Below, in pieces: positions 32,602 to 42,048 of a stretch of DNA of 64,000 bases (its first letter is position 1; each line of letters begins with the position of its first letter). The position numbers and the translations under genes are program-made. The stretch is taken from contig NW_024609846.1 in the NCBI RefSeq assembly GCF_016920785.2, positions 91,840,888 through 91,904,887 of the forward strand, written 5' to 3'. Source of the DNA: Ixodes scapularis (taxonomy: Eukaryota > Arthropoda > Arachnida > Ixodida > Ixodidae). The notes beneath the pieces are model-generated. The model was given only the letters and a program-made list of their open reading frames with translations. It was not told where the DNA came from and ran no database searches.

Positions 32602-32826
32602 ATGTCTGACTACTTGTGCGGCTTCAGCAAAACTATCGAGGCAAAACTTTGCGTGGATAATGTGACGTGCGGCGATTCATTTCACGTGGACGCCGCGGAA
32701 TGGGCGCTAAAACCTGGCTCCCACGATGAGATTCTGCTCGCTATTTTCAGTCGCGACTTCGCTCGGACTGCAAAAGCGTGGACCGTAGCTGAGATGGTGG
32801 ACGTCGATACTGAAAACCGCAAGTAG
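32602..32826 (+). CDS. unknown 74-codon frame of element T, repeat A
   Basis: Starts MSDYLCGFSKTIEAKLCVDN, goes on CGDSFHVDAAEWALKPGSHD and EILLAIFSRDFARTAKAWTV, ends ENRK at TAG. Two damaged homologues exist: repeat B at 33197-33520 and copy C at 52539-52850 (-). Comparing the three, the frame seems to have continued past this TAG: copies B and C have sense codons there and all three stay similar through GTxxxDQHLL to the CAACCAACCTTC word. It therefore looks like the first exon or N-terminus of a longer element protein. I do not recognise the family. Upstream, A and B share a 100-bp leader (gggcaagaag ... aacaaaccattgaattg) that may be its promoter. Confidence 0.5.
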   Translation: MSDYLCGFSKTIEAKLCVDNVTCGDSFHVDAAEWALKPGSHDEILLAIFSRDFARTAKAWTVAEMVDVDTENRK

Positions 32827-33196
32827 GATCGGGCATTAGAAGTCGGTGATGGCCACTGGTAACAATGATCAACATCTTCTTGTATCTGTTTACACTTAGC
32901 CCTATACTTACCCCAACCAACCTTCAAAACTGTTTTGAGGCCTGCACTTAGTTCTTTCACAACGTTTGGTTTCACAACGTTTGGTTTACGGGCCGCTGTC
33001 GTTTGAACGAGATGACGACAAAAAGCAGCCAAGTTTGAAAGAGCAGACGACAGTTCGAACGCATGCGCAATGGAGTACGGGCAAGAAGCACCGCGTCCCG
33101 CGTCAACAAACCATTCGATTGTCACGTTTTCGGCATTTGTGTGAGTCTGCATACTCTTTTTCGGGTTGGAATTGTCGATTCTACGTCGTCATCGCA

Positions 33197-33520
33197 ATGT
33201 CTTTCTAACCACTTTAATCGCCTGAGCGAAATTATCGGTTCTCGTTACGCCGCTAAACTTTCCGTAAATAATTTGACGTGCGGCGATTCATTCGCGTGAA
33301 CGCCGCAGAATGGACGCCAAAACCATGGTGAGATTCTTCTAGCTATTTTCGGACGTGACGTCGCTCGTGCTGCAAAAGTGTAGAAGGTAGCGGCGATGAT
33401 CGACGTCGATATTGAAAATCGGAAACGGGAACAAACCAAGCGAAACAAGTCGGTGATGGCCACCGGTACCAATGATCAACATCTTGTATCTACTGTTTAC
33501 ATCGAGCCTACTTAAGTCTT
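33197..33520 (+). pseudogene. repeat B of the unknown element T gene
   Basis: Starts ATGTCTTTCTAA, so a stop follows at codon 4, but sequence similarity to repeat A runs on (gacgtgcggcgattcatt, gacgtcgatattgaaaatcgg, tcggtgatggccac). It has several indels. It is the product of a tandem duplication of about 600 bp that includes the leader. Confidence 0.65.
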
Positions 33521-33639
33521 TTGAGGCCTGCAATTACTTCTTATTGCAATTACCGGGTCAACGTTTGGTCTATGGGCCGCTTTTGTTTGAACTAGCAGAC
33601 GACAAAAAGCAGACAAGTTTGAAAAAGCAGACGAAAGTT

Positions 33640-33978
33640 CGAACGATCAGGCGGCCGTGTGAATTTGAAGACGCACTGAACCCGTGGGTGGTCCGGACAA
33701 CTTGGCGGTTTTCTCTCGTTTATGTGGAACAAAGCAAATACATCTGGCGACCACAAAGTGTTGCCCGCACACGCAATCGTAGTTTGACAGCGTCTGGTTT
33801 GCCTTTTCACGGCTACTATCCACGTTCTCGGACGAACGGAGGGTGCAAGAACACATGAAAACTGATCTTCAAACCTTTCCAGACTCTCTTGGTAAAGCCC
33901 CCGTCGCAGCATTTTGACGAGAAGGCAGGTTTTTTGTCTCGTTTCTTCCAAAGGAACACAGGAATGCATGTCTGGCAC
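33640..33978 (-). pseudogene. THAP-like zinc-finger fragment of element T
   Basis: On the minus strand a frame reads SNYDCVCGQHFVVARCICF (about 33720-33780), with the Cys-x2-His-Phe that closes a THAP finger (CSxHF), about 55 residues after a Cys-rich start near CQTCIPV at 33990. The two halves are in different frames. The same sequence with other shifts is at 45500-45760 (TLSEHDCLGGKHFG). THAP fingers are the DNA-binding domains of several transposases. The match is by spacing and motif only. Confidence 0.45.
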
Positions 33979-34061
33979 GGCGACTTCTGCCCACCGCCCC
34001 AGACCGGAAGTGCGTTCGGCGCGCCACCACCGCGGCGTGACGTAGGAGAGTTGAGTTGGTG

Positions 34062-35864
34062 TATACCAGGAGGTCGAGGGATAACTGCCTTTAAAGCTGT
34101 GTCCATGTGTAAAATATTCATGTGTCGTCTAAGAATATTGTTTATGTTTGGAAGTTTTGATTGGTAAGGTAAGATTAGTCGTAATTCATGATTATTTCTT
34201 TTCGGCCGCTCTACTAAACACGCGTTCCGAGAGATCGCTCGACTTTTTGATATAGAATTATTTATTAGCGGTAAGGGGTATCCACGGTTAATGAAATCCT
34301 CTCCTAGTGCTCTAGCTTTTATATCAAAATCCTTATCTTCTGAACATAAGCCTCTTAAGCGTAGCATTTGACTGTATGGTATACCTTTTTTGTTTTGTAT
34401 TGGATGACAGCTTTTATAATGTAGAAATTGACGTCTATCTGTAGGTTTTTGATATAAGGTTGTTTTCAAACCATTTTCAGTAAGTCTTACCTTAATATCT
34501 AGAAACTCTATTTCTGTATCAGAGTATTTATACGTAAATTTAATATGTGGATTAAAAGTGTTGGCAAAATTAATAAATTCAAAGAGCTTATCTTCCCCAT
34601 TATTCCAAATTATAAATATGCCGTCTAGGAAACGTTTATAAAAAAGGGGTTTATGCGGGAAGGAGTTAAGTAGCCGCTCTTCTAAAGACGTCATATATAT
34701 ATTTGCATTGGAGGGAGAGAAGCGAGATCCCATTGCTACGCCATGTATTTGTAAATAATGCTCATTCATAAATGTGAAGTTATTAAGCTCTAAAGCTAAG
34801 TGCATAAAAATATTTAAGACGCTCTTACTAACAGTGAGGTCGTTCTCATTAACAATATTAAGAACTGCTTGAATACCTTCATCATGCGGTATATTAGTGT
34901 AAAGAGACACTACGTCCATTGTGACAAGCAACGTACTATTAGTCCTAAAATCTATTTGGATATCATTAATCAAATTGAGAAAATGAGAGGAGTCTTTTAC
35001 GTAGGACGGGGCACCGGCTGCAGTACTTTTAATTTGTTCGTCAATAAAGGCGGAAATATTCTCCGTATTAGTACCTATTCCCGAAATAATTGGTCTACAT
35101 GGGTGATTTTGCTTATGTACTTTCATTAGCATATAGAACTGTCCTGGTCTCGGATTTTCCTGAATGAGATACGTAGAAATGTTTTTCTCTATTTTCTTAT
35201 TATCTACTAGGTATTTTAATTGTGTTTTTATTGCCTCTCGAAACTTAAGTGTTGGATCATAATCTAGTTTTTTATAGAACTTAGTGTCGTTCAGTTGTTT
35301 AATTGCTTCCGATACATAGTCGGCTGTGTCAACTATGCATATACCTCCCCCTTTGTCAGCCTGGGCTATTATGATATCTCTGTTATCCGTCAGGTTTTTT
35401 AAGCATTGCCTATCCTTATAAGTTAAATTATTATTAAGTGGTCTGTCTTTTTAATACGCTGATAAAACATCTTTCTGGACCGCCTCTATGTATTTTATGA
35501 CATTAACATTTTGTTTATTCAACGGCGAAATCCAATAGAATTTGTGTTTGTATAAAGGCTCTTGATAAGGAGCTCCTTTGAAAAAAACTTTACAGTGCAA
35601 TTGCCGTGCAAATTCATTTAAACCTTTGTGCAAGTCCAAATCATCACTATTGTTGCGAGGAGTGGGGCAAAACTTTAATCCCTTCTTGAGAACTATCTCT
35701 TCGTGTTTAGAAATTACATAGGAAGAATAATTGAATATTTCGGACTTTTCTCCACCCAAATCTGTAGAGTGTTCTGAGTTACATGGATTAGTATGCTGTG
35801 TTCTATTAATTAGGCGTGAAAAGAAGTTTTTCCAATTTTCTATTAGGGGCGAGAAAAAATCCAA
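34062..35864 (-). pseudogene. Penelope-like reverse transcriptase
   Basis: The frame 35451-35864 ends at TAA (DVLSAY stop), but the same frame continues KDRPLNNN and IIIAQADKGGGICIVD (the PLE first RT block), then from 35132 PCRPIISG, TLLVTMDVVSLYTNIPHDE, GVAMGSRFSPSNANIYM and FLDGIFIIWNNGE. The last is the catalytic block, normally with two Asp; here the second is Gly (about 34620-34622). KPTDRRQFLHYKSCHP and RLRGLCSEDKDFD follow. Thus one nonsense and one active-site change. Confidence 0.9.
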
Positions 35865-35881
35865 GAGTACATTATCTCTAA

Positions 35882-36453
35882 GTGCCTTACGTCTCGGATG
35901 CTGTGGAACTGTGCGAATCGCTGGGACTCTATTTGAAGACCGTCGCCCGTCTCAACGTGAGCATTCAGCTACCCCAGATGAAAATGCCGGGCACGAGCAT
36001 TTCCAACTGGGAGGAATCAATGTTTCCTCTGCAACAAGCCAGGTCACAAGGCAGCAGAGTGCTGGGCGAGCACCAACGGACCTCAACGCTTACCCGTGTG
36101 TTGGAGATGTGGGAAAACGGGACACAAGGCAGCAGCATGTAACTGGAAACCGCAAGACAAGCAGGATAGACCTCCTCAGGCTTCCTGTATGCTTTCCGTT
36201 TGACCAACACCTGACGAGACCGACCCAGATGACACATATGTCCTACTGAAAAACGGGGACAAAATCCCAGTGGTGAATGCGGCACTTGGAAAGGCTCCAC
36301 GATTTCTAGTAGAAAACATGCCAGTGGTTCGGGGAGAAGTGGGAGATCGAGCTGCCACAGTATTGCGAGACAGTGGGTGTAACACGATTGTAGTGAACAG
36401 AGACCTGGTTACGGATGATCAGCTAACTGGGGTTTCCGGTCCGGTGTTTTTGC
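35882..36453 (+). pseudogene. Gypsy-like nucleocapsid and protease fragment, cut by gap
   Basis: Two zinc knuckles, CFLCNKPGHKAAEC and CWRCGKTGHKAAAC (36023-36145), are followed after a stop by DDTYVLLKNGDKIPVVNAAL and a retropepsin-like ATVLRDSGCNTIVVNRDLV, in which the DTG/DSG triad is DSG. The frame runs into the N gap at 36454. It is a different family from Gypsy A and B (double knuckle, DSG). It abuts the broken 5' side of the Penelope-like element. Confidence 0.75.
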
Positions 36454-36553
36454 NNNNNNNNNNNNNNNNNNNNNNNNNNNNNNNNNNNNNNNNNNNNNNN
36501 NNNNNNNNNNNNNNNNNNNNNNNNNNNNNNNNNNNNNNNNNNNNNNNNNNNNN
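36454..36553. other. assembly gap (100 N)
   Basis: Exactly 100 N, the usual placeholder for a gap of unknown size. The rest of the Gypsy-like pol is presumably in it. Confidence 0.99.
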
Positions 36554-37171
36554 TTTACGTAGGTCGTTAGTTTACGTAACGTTTTTATGGTTCCTTACCT
36601 GGGAGGCTCCCACTTCCGAGAGGAACACTGTGCAGTGCCGCCGCCTTGGGCAATCTTTTTGCCCATGGTAATAATGCGTCTATTGGTGGCCGGAAGGTTA
36701 CCATCGAGTCGCTGGCGCCTCGAGTATATTTCGCGGGGTAAAATATATAAGAACATTCTAAACCCCTCAGTAGGCTGGCAAGCAATTGTGAAGCGGCTAC
36801 GTACCGTTGTTTAGAACTTCAGCAAAATACGGATGAGAGTTCGCATTCACATTGCACAGTCTGCTACGGACGTCGTCCTCGGGTTCACGTTTTCAGAAAA
36901 CAATGAACTAGCCGCGGTGGTACGCTGGTAAAACCTTGTATCTAAGTTCAAGTGGTTTTAGTGCACAAACAACTTGAAATTACCATCAGGGGGCGCTGCT
37001 GCCATCCGGAGTCTCGGTTCATCCCCCCCCCCCCCCCTAAAAAAAATAAAAGCATTGTTATATTTCAACTTTTCCTCCGGGATAAAGAAGGCGTTCCGAA
37101 CAGTAACAACCTTGCCGGTGCCCGTGTTCTACCAGATCCGTTGAAGTAAAAATCTACTAGTAATCTTTTTT
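36554..37171. other. no gene recognised; possible LTR-like sequence after the gap
   Basis: Contains gtaaaatatataagaac (36738-36754), a TATA-like string, but no partner copy is visible. A C run of about 14 lies at 37024-37037. Confidence 0.35.
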
Positions 37172-37879
37172 AGAGCGCAGCTCTTAGGGGCCCGTTCCCG
37201 GCTTGAGCGGCGTCGGCGTAACCGAGGTCACCCCAAGGTCACGCGACCCCCAAGGTCATCTCAAGGTCACGTGGCCCCCATGGTCACCCCAAGGTCACGT
37301 GACCCCCAGAGGTCATGTGACCCCCCCCGAGGTCACGTGACCTCCCCGATGACGTTATCGTCACTGATGACGTCACCGGCATCCGCATCATCATCGTCAC
37401 TGATGACGTCACCAATGACGTCACTGATGACCTCACCGGCATCCGCATCGTCATCGTCATCATCACTGATGACGTCATCAGTCACGTCACTGATGACGTC
37501 ACCGGCATCCGCATCGTCATCGTCATCATCACGGATTACGTCATCAGTGACGTCACTGATGACATCACCGACATCCGCATCGTTATCGTCATCATCGCTG
37601 ATGACGTCATCGGAGTCCGCATCGTCATCGTCACTGATGACGTCATCAGTGACGTCACTGATGACCTCACCGGCATCCGCATCGTCATCATCACTGATGA
37701 CATCATCAGTGACGTCACTGATGACGTCACCGGCATCCGCATCGGCATCGGCATCATCACGGATGACGTCATCAGTGACGTCACTGATGGCATCATCGGC
37801 ATCGTCACGTGACCCCCCTTGGTCACTTCACCCCCCCCCCCCAGTACCCTTCCCTCCTCCTCCTCAAGAGCTGCGCTCT
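37172..37879. mobile_element. TIR element with CACGTG and TGACGTCA minisatellites, copy 2
   Basis: The ends AGAGCGCAGCTCTT and AAGAGCTGCGCTCT and the leader GGGGCCCGTTCCCGGCTTGA are those of copy 1 (10275). The array starts with the same AAGGTCACGTGACCCC units but from about 37350 turns into a 45-66-bp unit of CATCCGCATCGTCATCG words plus TGATGACGTCA palindromes. I count 13 TGACGTCA and 4 CACGTG. The long open frame over this array (Met-Thr-Ser-rich) is an artefact of the repeat. TGACGTCA is the CREB/ATF site. Confidence 0.85.
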
Positions 37880-37924
37880 AATTCGGTGTTACAGGGAGTT
37901 GTAAACGGCTTTCACTTTTTTTCT

Positions 37925-38559
37925 TTAAAGGACCAATGCAACAATATTTGTACTTTGCGCAAATACCGCTTAAAACGGATCCCTAACGTTAATGACCTAT
38001 GAAACACGCGTTCGTTTTTAACCCCACGCAATAGAAGTTCCAGAAAAAAATTTAAGAAAAACGAGCAGCGTTCACCCCCTCAACTCGCAGCCAGAACAAG
38101 CGGCCACGTGATCTGGAGCCGATTATATGCCGCCAGTGTTGATCATAGCCACGCGCTGGGGTTGGCAAAGCGCAGGACACGCGCTGAGTTCCAGGCATTG
38201 TTATGGCTCGGCTGTTGTCGTCGTTGCAGCGATTGGACACGGGTCAAAACCCGAATGCTTCTCGAGCTAGCAATTGTCACGAGCCCAAGTCGAGTGCCCA
38301 CGCAATGCTCGGGTCCAATCTATGAACCGCATTCAAATATCGTCACTTGGGTGTACTGGGACCCCCGAGTTACGTCATCAAATTTTGCAAAGGAGAGATT
38401 GAATGAAAAGGATCGCTTTTGTCCTTGAAATTACACCGCAACAAAGGAGTTTCTTGGCCAATGGCGTTGCGTGTGAGTATCCTTGAGTCCCAGGTGTGCC
38501 AGTAAGCTCGTGTATAGAGAGATACATTCCAATTGAATATCGTTGCACAGCTCCTTTAA
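37925..38559. mobile_element. TTAA-flanked MITE, copy 2
   Basis: 635 bp, ends TTAAAGGACCAATGCAACAA and CGTTGCACAGCTCCTTTAA; homologous throughout to 17244-17879 (for example gctgttgtcgtcgttgcagc, ttggacacgg, cttgagtcccaggtgtg). It sits 45 bases after the minisatellite element. Confidence 0.85.
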
Positions 38560-40420
38560 CTAAAAAATATATGCACATGATTATATCAGTTGTACCGATA
38601 ATTGTCAGAGGGGTGTGCTCGAGTTAAAATGCAAAATTATAAATTTTTTAAAGATTTTGTTTTATTGCTTTGCACTTCTGCTACGGCCGGGAGTTCGCTT
38701 ATATTTTGCCTAAACGGACAGTCGTGCAATCGACCGGAAACCAAGGGAAAACATTTCTGCTTGGAGTTTTCAATAGACAATATAAAAAATATAGTTCGAA
38801 GCTTTTTGGCTCTTGTTTACATTTGTCAAAGCATTGCAGCAAAGAAAGTGTTTTCACCTCTTAGATCAATCAGGCTGCTTGTGTTCCAACAAGACGTATG
38901 GCGGTGTTTACACAAATAAAAGAAAGTTTCTAATTAAACTGTAGTCTACGGCATAATTACGTTTACACTTTACGACATTTCTAACGCTGTTTTCAGTGGT
39001 TCAAAGTATCAAACGATGAATTGTTTATGTCTAAAAAAGTTTATAACAAAACACATTATTTTGTAAATAAAGCGATTTAAAACGTGTAAACTTTATTTAA
39101 AATAGTTCTGATTTAAAAAAAAACTGACTTTAATCAAAATATACCTTACTTATTATGAACAAAATTTGAATGTGTGAACATGTTTTATATAACGTTCCAC
39201 CCTACACGTGGCAGCAGCGGATGCTACGACCCATCGAAGCCAATACAAGGCGGCGTGAGTCTTATGAGACCATTGCGAGGGGGCGCAGTGGCGTGCGGAG
39301 AGCGTGTCACGTGGTACATTCACAGAGCTAGATATGCTGGGGTGGCTAATAGTGTCCGCCGCGATCGGACTTAAGGTGAAATAAAATAGAGTAAAACAGT
39401 GAAACACAAGTAGATATTTTATTTCATTTCATTTGTAATTATAACTGGCTCTCGTTATACCACCGTGCGGCAGACAAAATACCACACGTTTTTAACTTTT
39501 TAAGTTACAACTATTCAAAAGTCCTTAGTTTCATGCAAGCCTTGTAGTAGGAAATGATCGCATCATTCGGTAAAACGTAGACGGTAGTGACTTTGTTTAA
39601 TGTCATGATCACAGAAAAAGCTCCTCGGTAGGGATTCTATAAACTTTTGTTGGTGAACAAAACAAGAAAAAGTAGCATACTGCGGTCTCTTCAATTACGC
39701 CTACTCACTGACACTTGAACAAATAAGGAGTGCATAATATGAACATGCATCTAACCCAACCAATGCTTTGGCTACACATGCACGAACTAGGGGGAGACAA
39801 AAGCGGATCTCTCTGCTCCGTCGCCAACTTGTTTCCGGTGATGTTGGCACCGGGCGCCATAGGCAGTGATAGGGGCACACAATCCCGCTTATTTTCAACT
39901 TCCCATTCGACATCGGGCAGTTCATTTGTGCTTACACAAAAGAAAAAAAATTAAAAAAAGGCAATTGTTTTATGTTGTTATTACTCTATGTACCCTTTTC
40001 GATCCGGAAAAACAAAGATCTTGTTGCTTTTAAAGCTGCTTCATATGTGCGTCATTAGACTCAGCATAAACATCTAGTTTGGGCATTGACCTCGCGCCCG
40101 TATTTTTTTATCTGCACTGCAGTTAACAAAACTTCGGGAGAAAAAAAGAGGAAGGGTAGTGACTGCAGGACACGTAGTAGGAGCTAGAAGTGGAAGCTCC
40201 AGAACCCTGCCAATCACGAGCGCTCGTTCTGCGAATGCATCCTTCAGTGCAACATGCCCCTGCTTGTGGCTTCGACCTCGCCCCCACATAAAGGGAAAGA
40301 AGCTATGCGCCGAGAAACTGAGCGAGACGAGGAGACAAGAGCGCGTGGGGACGTCAGACCGCCGAGCTCTGGTTGGAACGATTAGTGGGAAGAACTAAAG
40401 ACTAGCTGCCTTTTTCTCCA
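38560..40420. other. no gene recognised
   Basis: AT-rich. The frame 38602-38919 (+), 105 codons, has no motif. Nothing else stands out except the arm 40330-40407 of an inverted repeat with 41279-41357. Confidence 0.4.
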
Positions 40421-40437
40421 TTTCACTCATCGAAAAC

Positions 40438-40735
40438 AGGATCGGTGGCCGAGTTGTCTAGCGCACACCACCTTGGAGCACCTGGAGTTAAAACTTGCGC
40501 TGCAGAAAACCCAGGATCCTGGATTCGATCCCCACCCCTGCCCGTTTCCATCTGGACGAGCATCGTACCGGCGTGCGGTCATGTCTCACTACTGCGTGGT
40601 TCACGTCAAAGACCCCAGGCTAGCGGTTGTGCTGCACTGGCTAAATTGCTATCTACAGCTGAGAGAGAATAAGTTGCTCGTTGAAGGCAGACTAACTTCA
40701 AGGTTGTATAAACATACACACATCCAATTTTTTTT
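40438..40735 (+). mobile_element. tRNA-headed SINE with target duplication
   Basis: The head has an A box (ggtggccgagttgtctagc) and B box (ggattcgatcc), and the element ends in a 12-T run. Target copies TTTCACTCATCGAAAAC (40421-40437) and TTTCACTCGTCGAACAC (40736-40752) flank it, 15 of 17 alike. Ser-type tRNA-like heads are known in tick SINEs (Ruka); family membership is inference. Confidence 0.7.
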
Positions 40736-41053
40736 TTTCACTCGTCGAACACGTTAGAAAGCGAAAGTCAAACGCTGGACGCCATGGCGTTCTGCGTTCA
40801 AACGGTTCGACGAGTGTAGTGGAGACGGCTTCTGCTTTTGTTTCCAAGCCACTCATCGAAAGGGTCTGTCAGCGAAATTGATACGTAAGACTCCGGCGTT
40901 CCGCATTGTAAAGCGTTCGACGATTGCTGTGGCATAGCCTCCTATATACTGACAAACCCTGGCAGATCGCCAAGAGAAGCGGCCTCCGAAATGGAAAATC
41001 TGGAGCGGCAGGCAGCGGATGAGAGGATGTGCACGTGACTGGCGCCCCCCTAC

Positions 41054-41110
41054 GGCGAGACTCCGAAACACACTTCTGCCGAGCAAACAAGTGTGTTTCG
41101 GGTCCTCGCC
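41054..41110. repeat. interrupted hairpin
   Basis: GGCGAG-act-CCGAAACACACTT pairs with AAGTGTGTTTCGG-gtc-CTCGCC around a 13-base loop, giving 19 pairs and one symmetrical internal loop. Confidence 0.8.
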
Positions 41111-41357
41111 GCTCCAAAAGCTGTGCGCTGACGTCCAGGTTCCCCGAGAAATGGGTCTTTGATGCTCTGTGCTACCACACAATCGCCCTCCAAATCTGCG
41201 ACCGGGCACTCTATGGCTCCGTCGTCGAACTGCCAGGATTTGTGAGTATATAGGAAACTGTGGTAGTGAAGACCAAGACAGCTAGCCTATAGGTCTACCC
41301 ACAAATCATTCCAACCAGAACTAAGTGTTCTGACGTCCCCACGTGCTTTGTTCTCCT

Positions 41358-41659
41358 CCCTTCAGTGTATCGGTGCGTTGTAATATCCGCAGTGCTGGGC
41401 TGAGGCGCGTGAGCCTATCTCTGGCGAATGATTTTGTTTCTACGAGATCGCATACAAGGCGTTTTTTAATGTCACAGGCTAACGACATGCTTTCGTCAGC
41501 ACTGCAGATGTTTGTGTAAAGTAATTTATACTCCAGATGAAGCGCTGCCCGTAGCCGGAAGCAGTAAAAGACACCTCTAGAAAATCCGCATCCTAGGTTA
41601 CTGAATAATAAATGAACCACACCACCGCATGCCGTGAATTTCTGGCGGCGGATAAATAT
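41358..41659. other. no gene recognised
   Basis: Short unsupported frames only; lies between the inverted repeat and solo LTR c. Confidence 0.4.
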
Positions 41660-41967
41660 TGTCACGGATGGTGACTAAGAAAAACAATAAATAAACAGGA
41701 AGAAATTAACGTTTAATGTGGCGAACTTGTGCCAAAAATAAATGGGTACAAAAGATAATAACAAAGCGTCGCGGGCGTCGAAGTCGGCGTAGCAGCAGAG
41801 TCAAACGCTGGGGCGAAACTGACTCCGGCTTGCCCGCGGAGCCGCTTTTGTACACACGTTGGCTTCTGGAGCTTTCGACGTAGAAGGTTCGACGCGTAGA
41901 ACATTCTGACCTCGAATCAGCTAGACGGTTCTCGATTTCACCAGAACATCACATTACAGTGTCAACA
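41660..41967 (-). mobile_element. solo LTR, copy c
   Basis: A 308-bp minus-strand copy starting TGTTGACACTG and ending CCGTGACA; shares GGCACAAGTTCGCC and CGACGCCCGCGACGCT with copies a and b. The flanks AATAT and AAAAT differ at one of five bases and could be a decayed duplication. It has an AATAAA-type A/T-rich 3' part. Confidence 0.68.
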
Positions 41968-41977
41968 AAAATGCATA

Positions 41978-42048
41978 GCCGCGGCCAGGAATCGAACCCT
42001 GGCCCTTCGCGTGGAAGGCGAGCGCGATAACCGTTAGGCTACGGCCGC
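41978..42048 (-). tRNA. tRNA-Gly(TCC)-like pseudo-tRNA or SINE head
   Basis: The minus strand reads GCGGCCGTAGCCTAACGGTT, then GCTCGCCTTCCACGCGA with TCC in the anticodon position, and CCAGGGTTCGATTCCTGG. A and B boxes are good. The T loop has eight bases, the D stem is mismatched and the anticodon stem lacks its outer pair, so it is not a normal tRNA. It abuts solo LTR c. Confidence 0.45.

Larger units (their letters stand above)
32408..34061. mobile_element. 1.65-kb TIR element with THAP-like and unknown genes (element T, copy 1)
   Basis: The ends are CACCAACTCA (32408-32417) and its reverse complement (34052-34061), each followed outside by TATA (32404-32407, 34062-34065). Because the site is palindromic, the duplication may be TA, AT or TATA. 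The right side holds a THAP-like frame on the minus strand; the left side holds a short gene on the plus strand present twice in tandem (A about 32440-33060, B about 33060-33645). A second copy begins at 45417, also next to TATA. THAP plus an AT duplication would suit ISL2EU, TA would suit mariner-like; undecided. Confidence 0.75.
31417..35880 (-). mobile_element. Penelope-like retroelement, split by a TIR element
   Basis: Minus-strand RT (35864 to about 34062) and GIY-YIG endonuclease (about 32407 to 31882) belong to one open frame: the RT side ends PPGI and the nuclease side resumes AFKRPRNLLDLF once the 1.65-kb insertion (32408-34061) is set aside. The 3' non-coding part runs toward the (TA)n tract. 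The 5' side is cut at about 35880, where a Gypsy fragment begins. The catalytic RT motif is mutated and one in-frame stop is present, so the copy is dead. Confidence 0.9.
40330..41357. repeat. inverted repeat pair, arms about 75 bp
   Basis: Arm 40330-40407 (gcgtggggacgtcaga, ctctggttggaacgatt, gtggg) matches the reverse complement of 41279-41357 (cacgtggggacgtcaga, ttctggttggaatgatt, gtggg). The interior has a SINE and a hairpin (41054-41110). It may be a foldback or MITE-type element into which the SINE went. Confidence 0.6.

Noticed and set aside
32682..33152. 156-codon minus-strand frame over repeat A of element T
   Set aside because: Antisense to the frame that all three copies support; its openness looks incidental.
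37271..38002. 243-codon open frame rich in Met, Thr, Ser and Ala
   Set aside because: It is the translation of the TGACGTCA/CATCCGCATCG minisatellite; the reverse frames are equally open and equally repetitive.
38602..38919. 105-codon frame, possible small secreted protein
   Set aside because: No convincing signal peptide at the N-terminus and no conserved cysteine pattern.
41978..42048. Functional tRNA-Gly gene
   Set aside because: Eight-base T loop, mismatched D stem and anticodon stem; kept only as a tRNA-like repeat.
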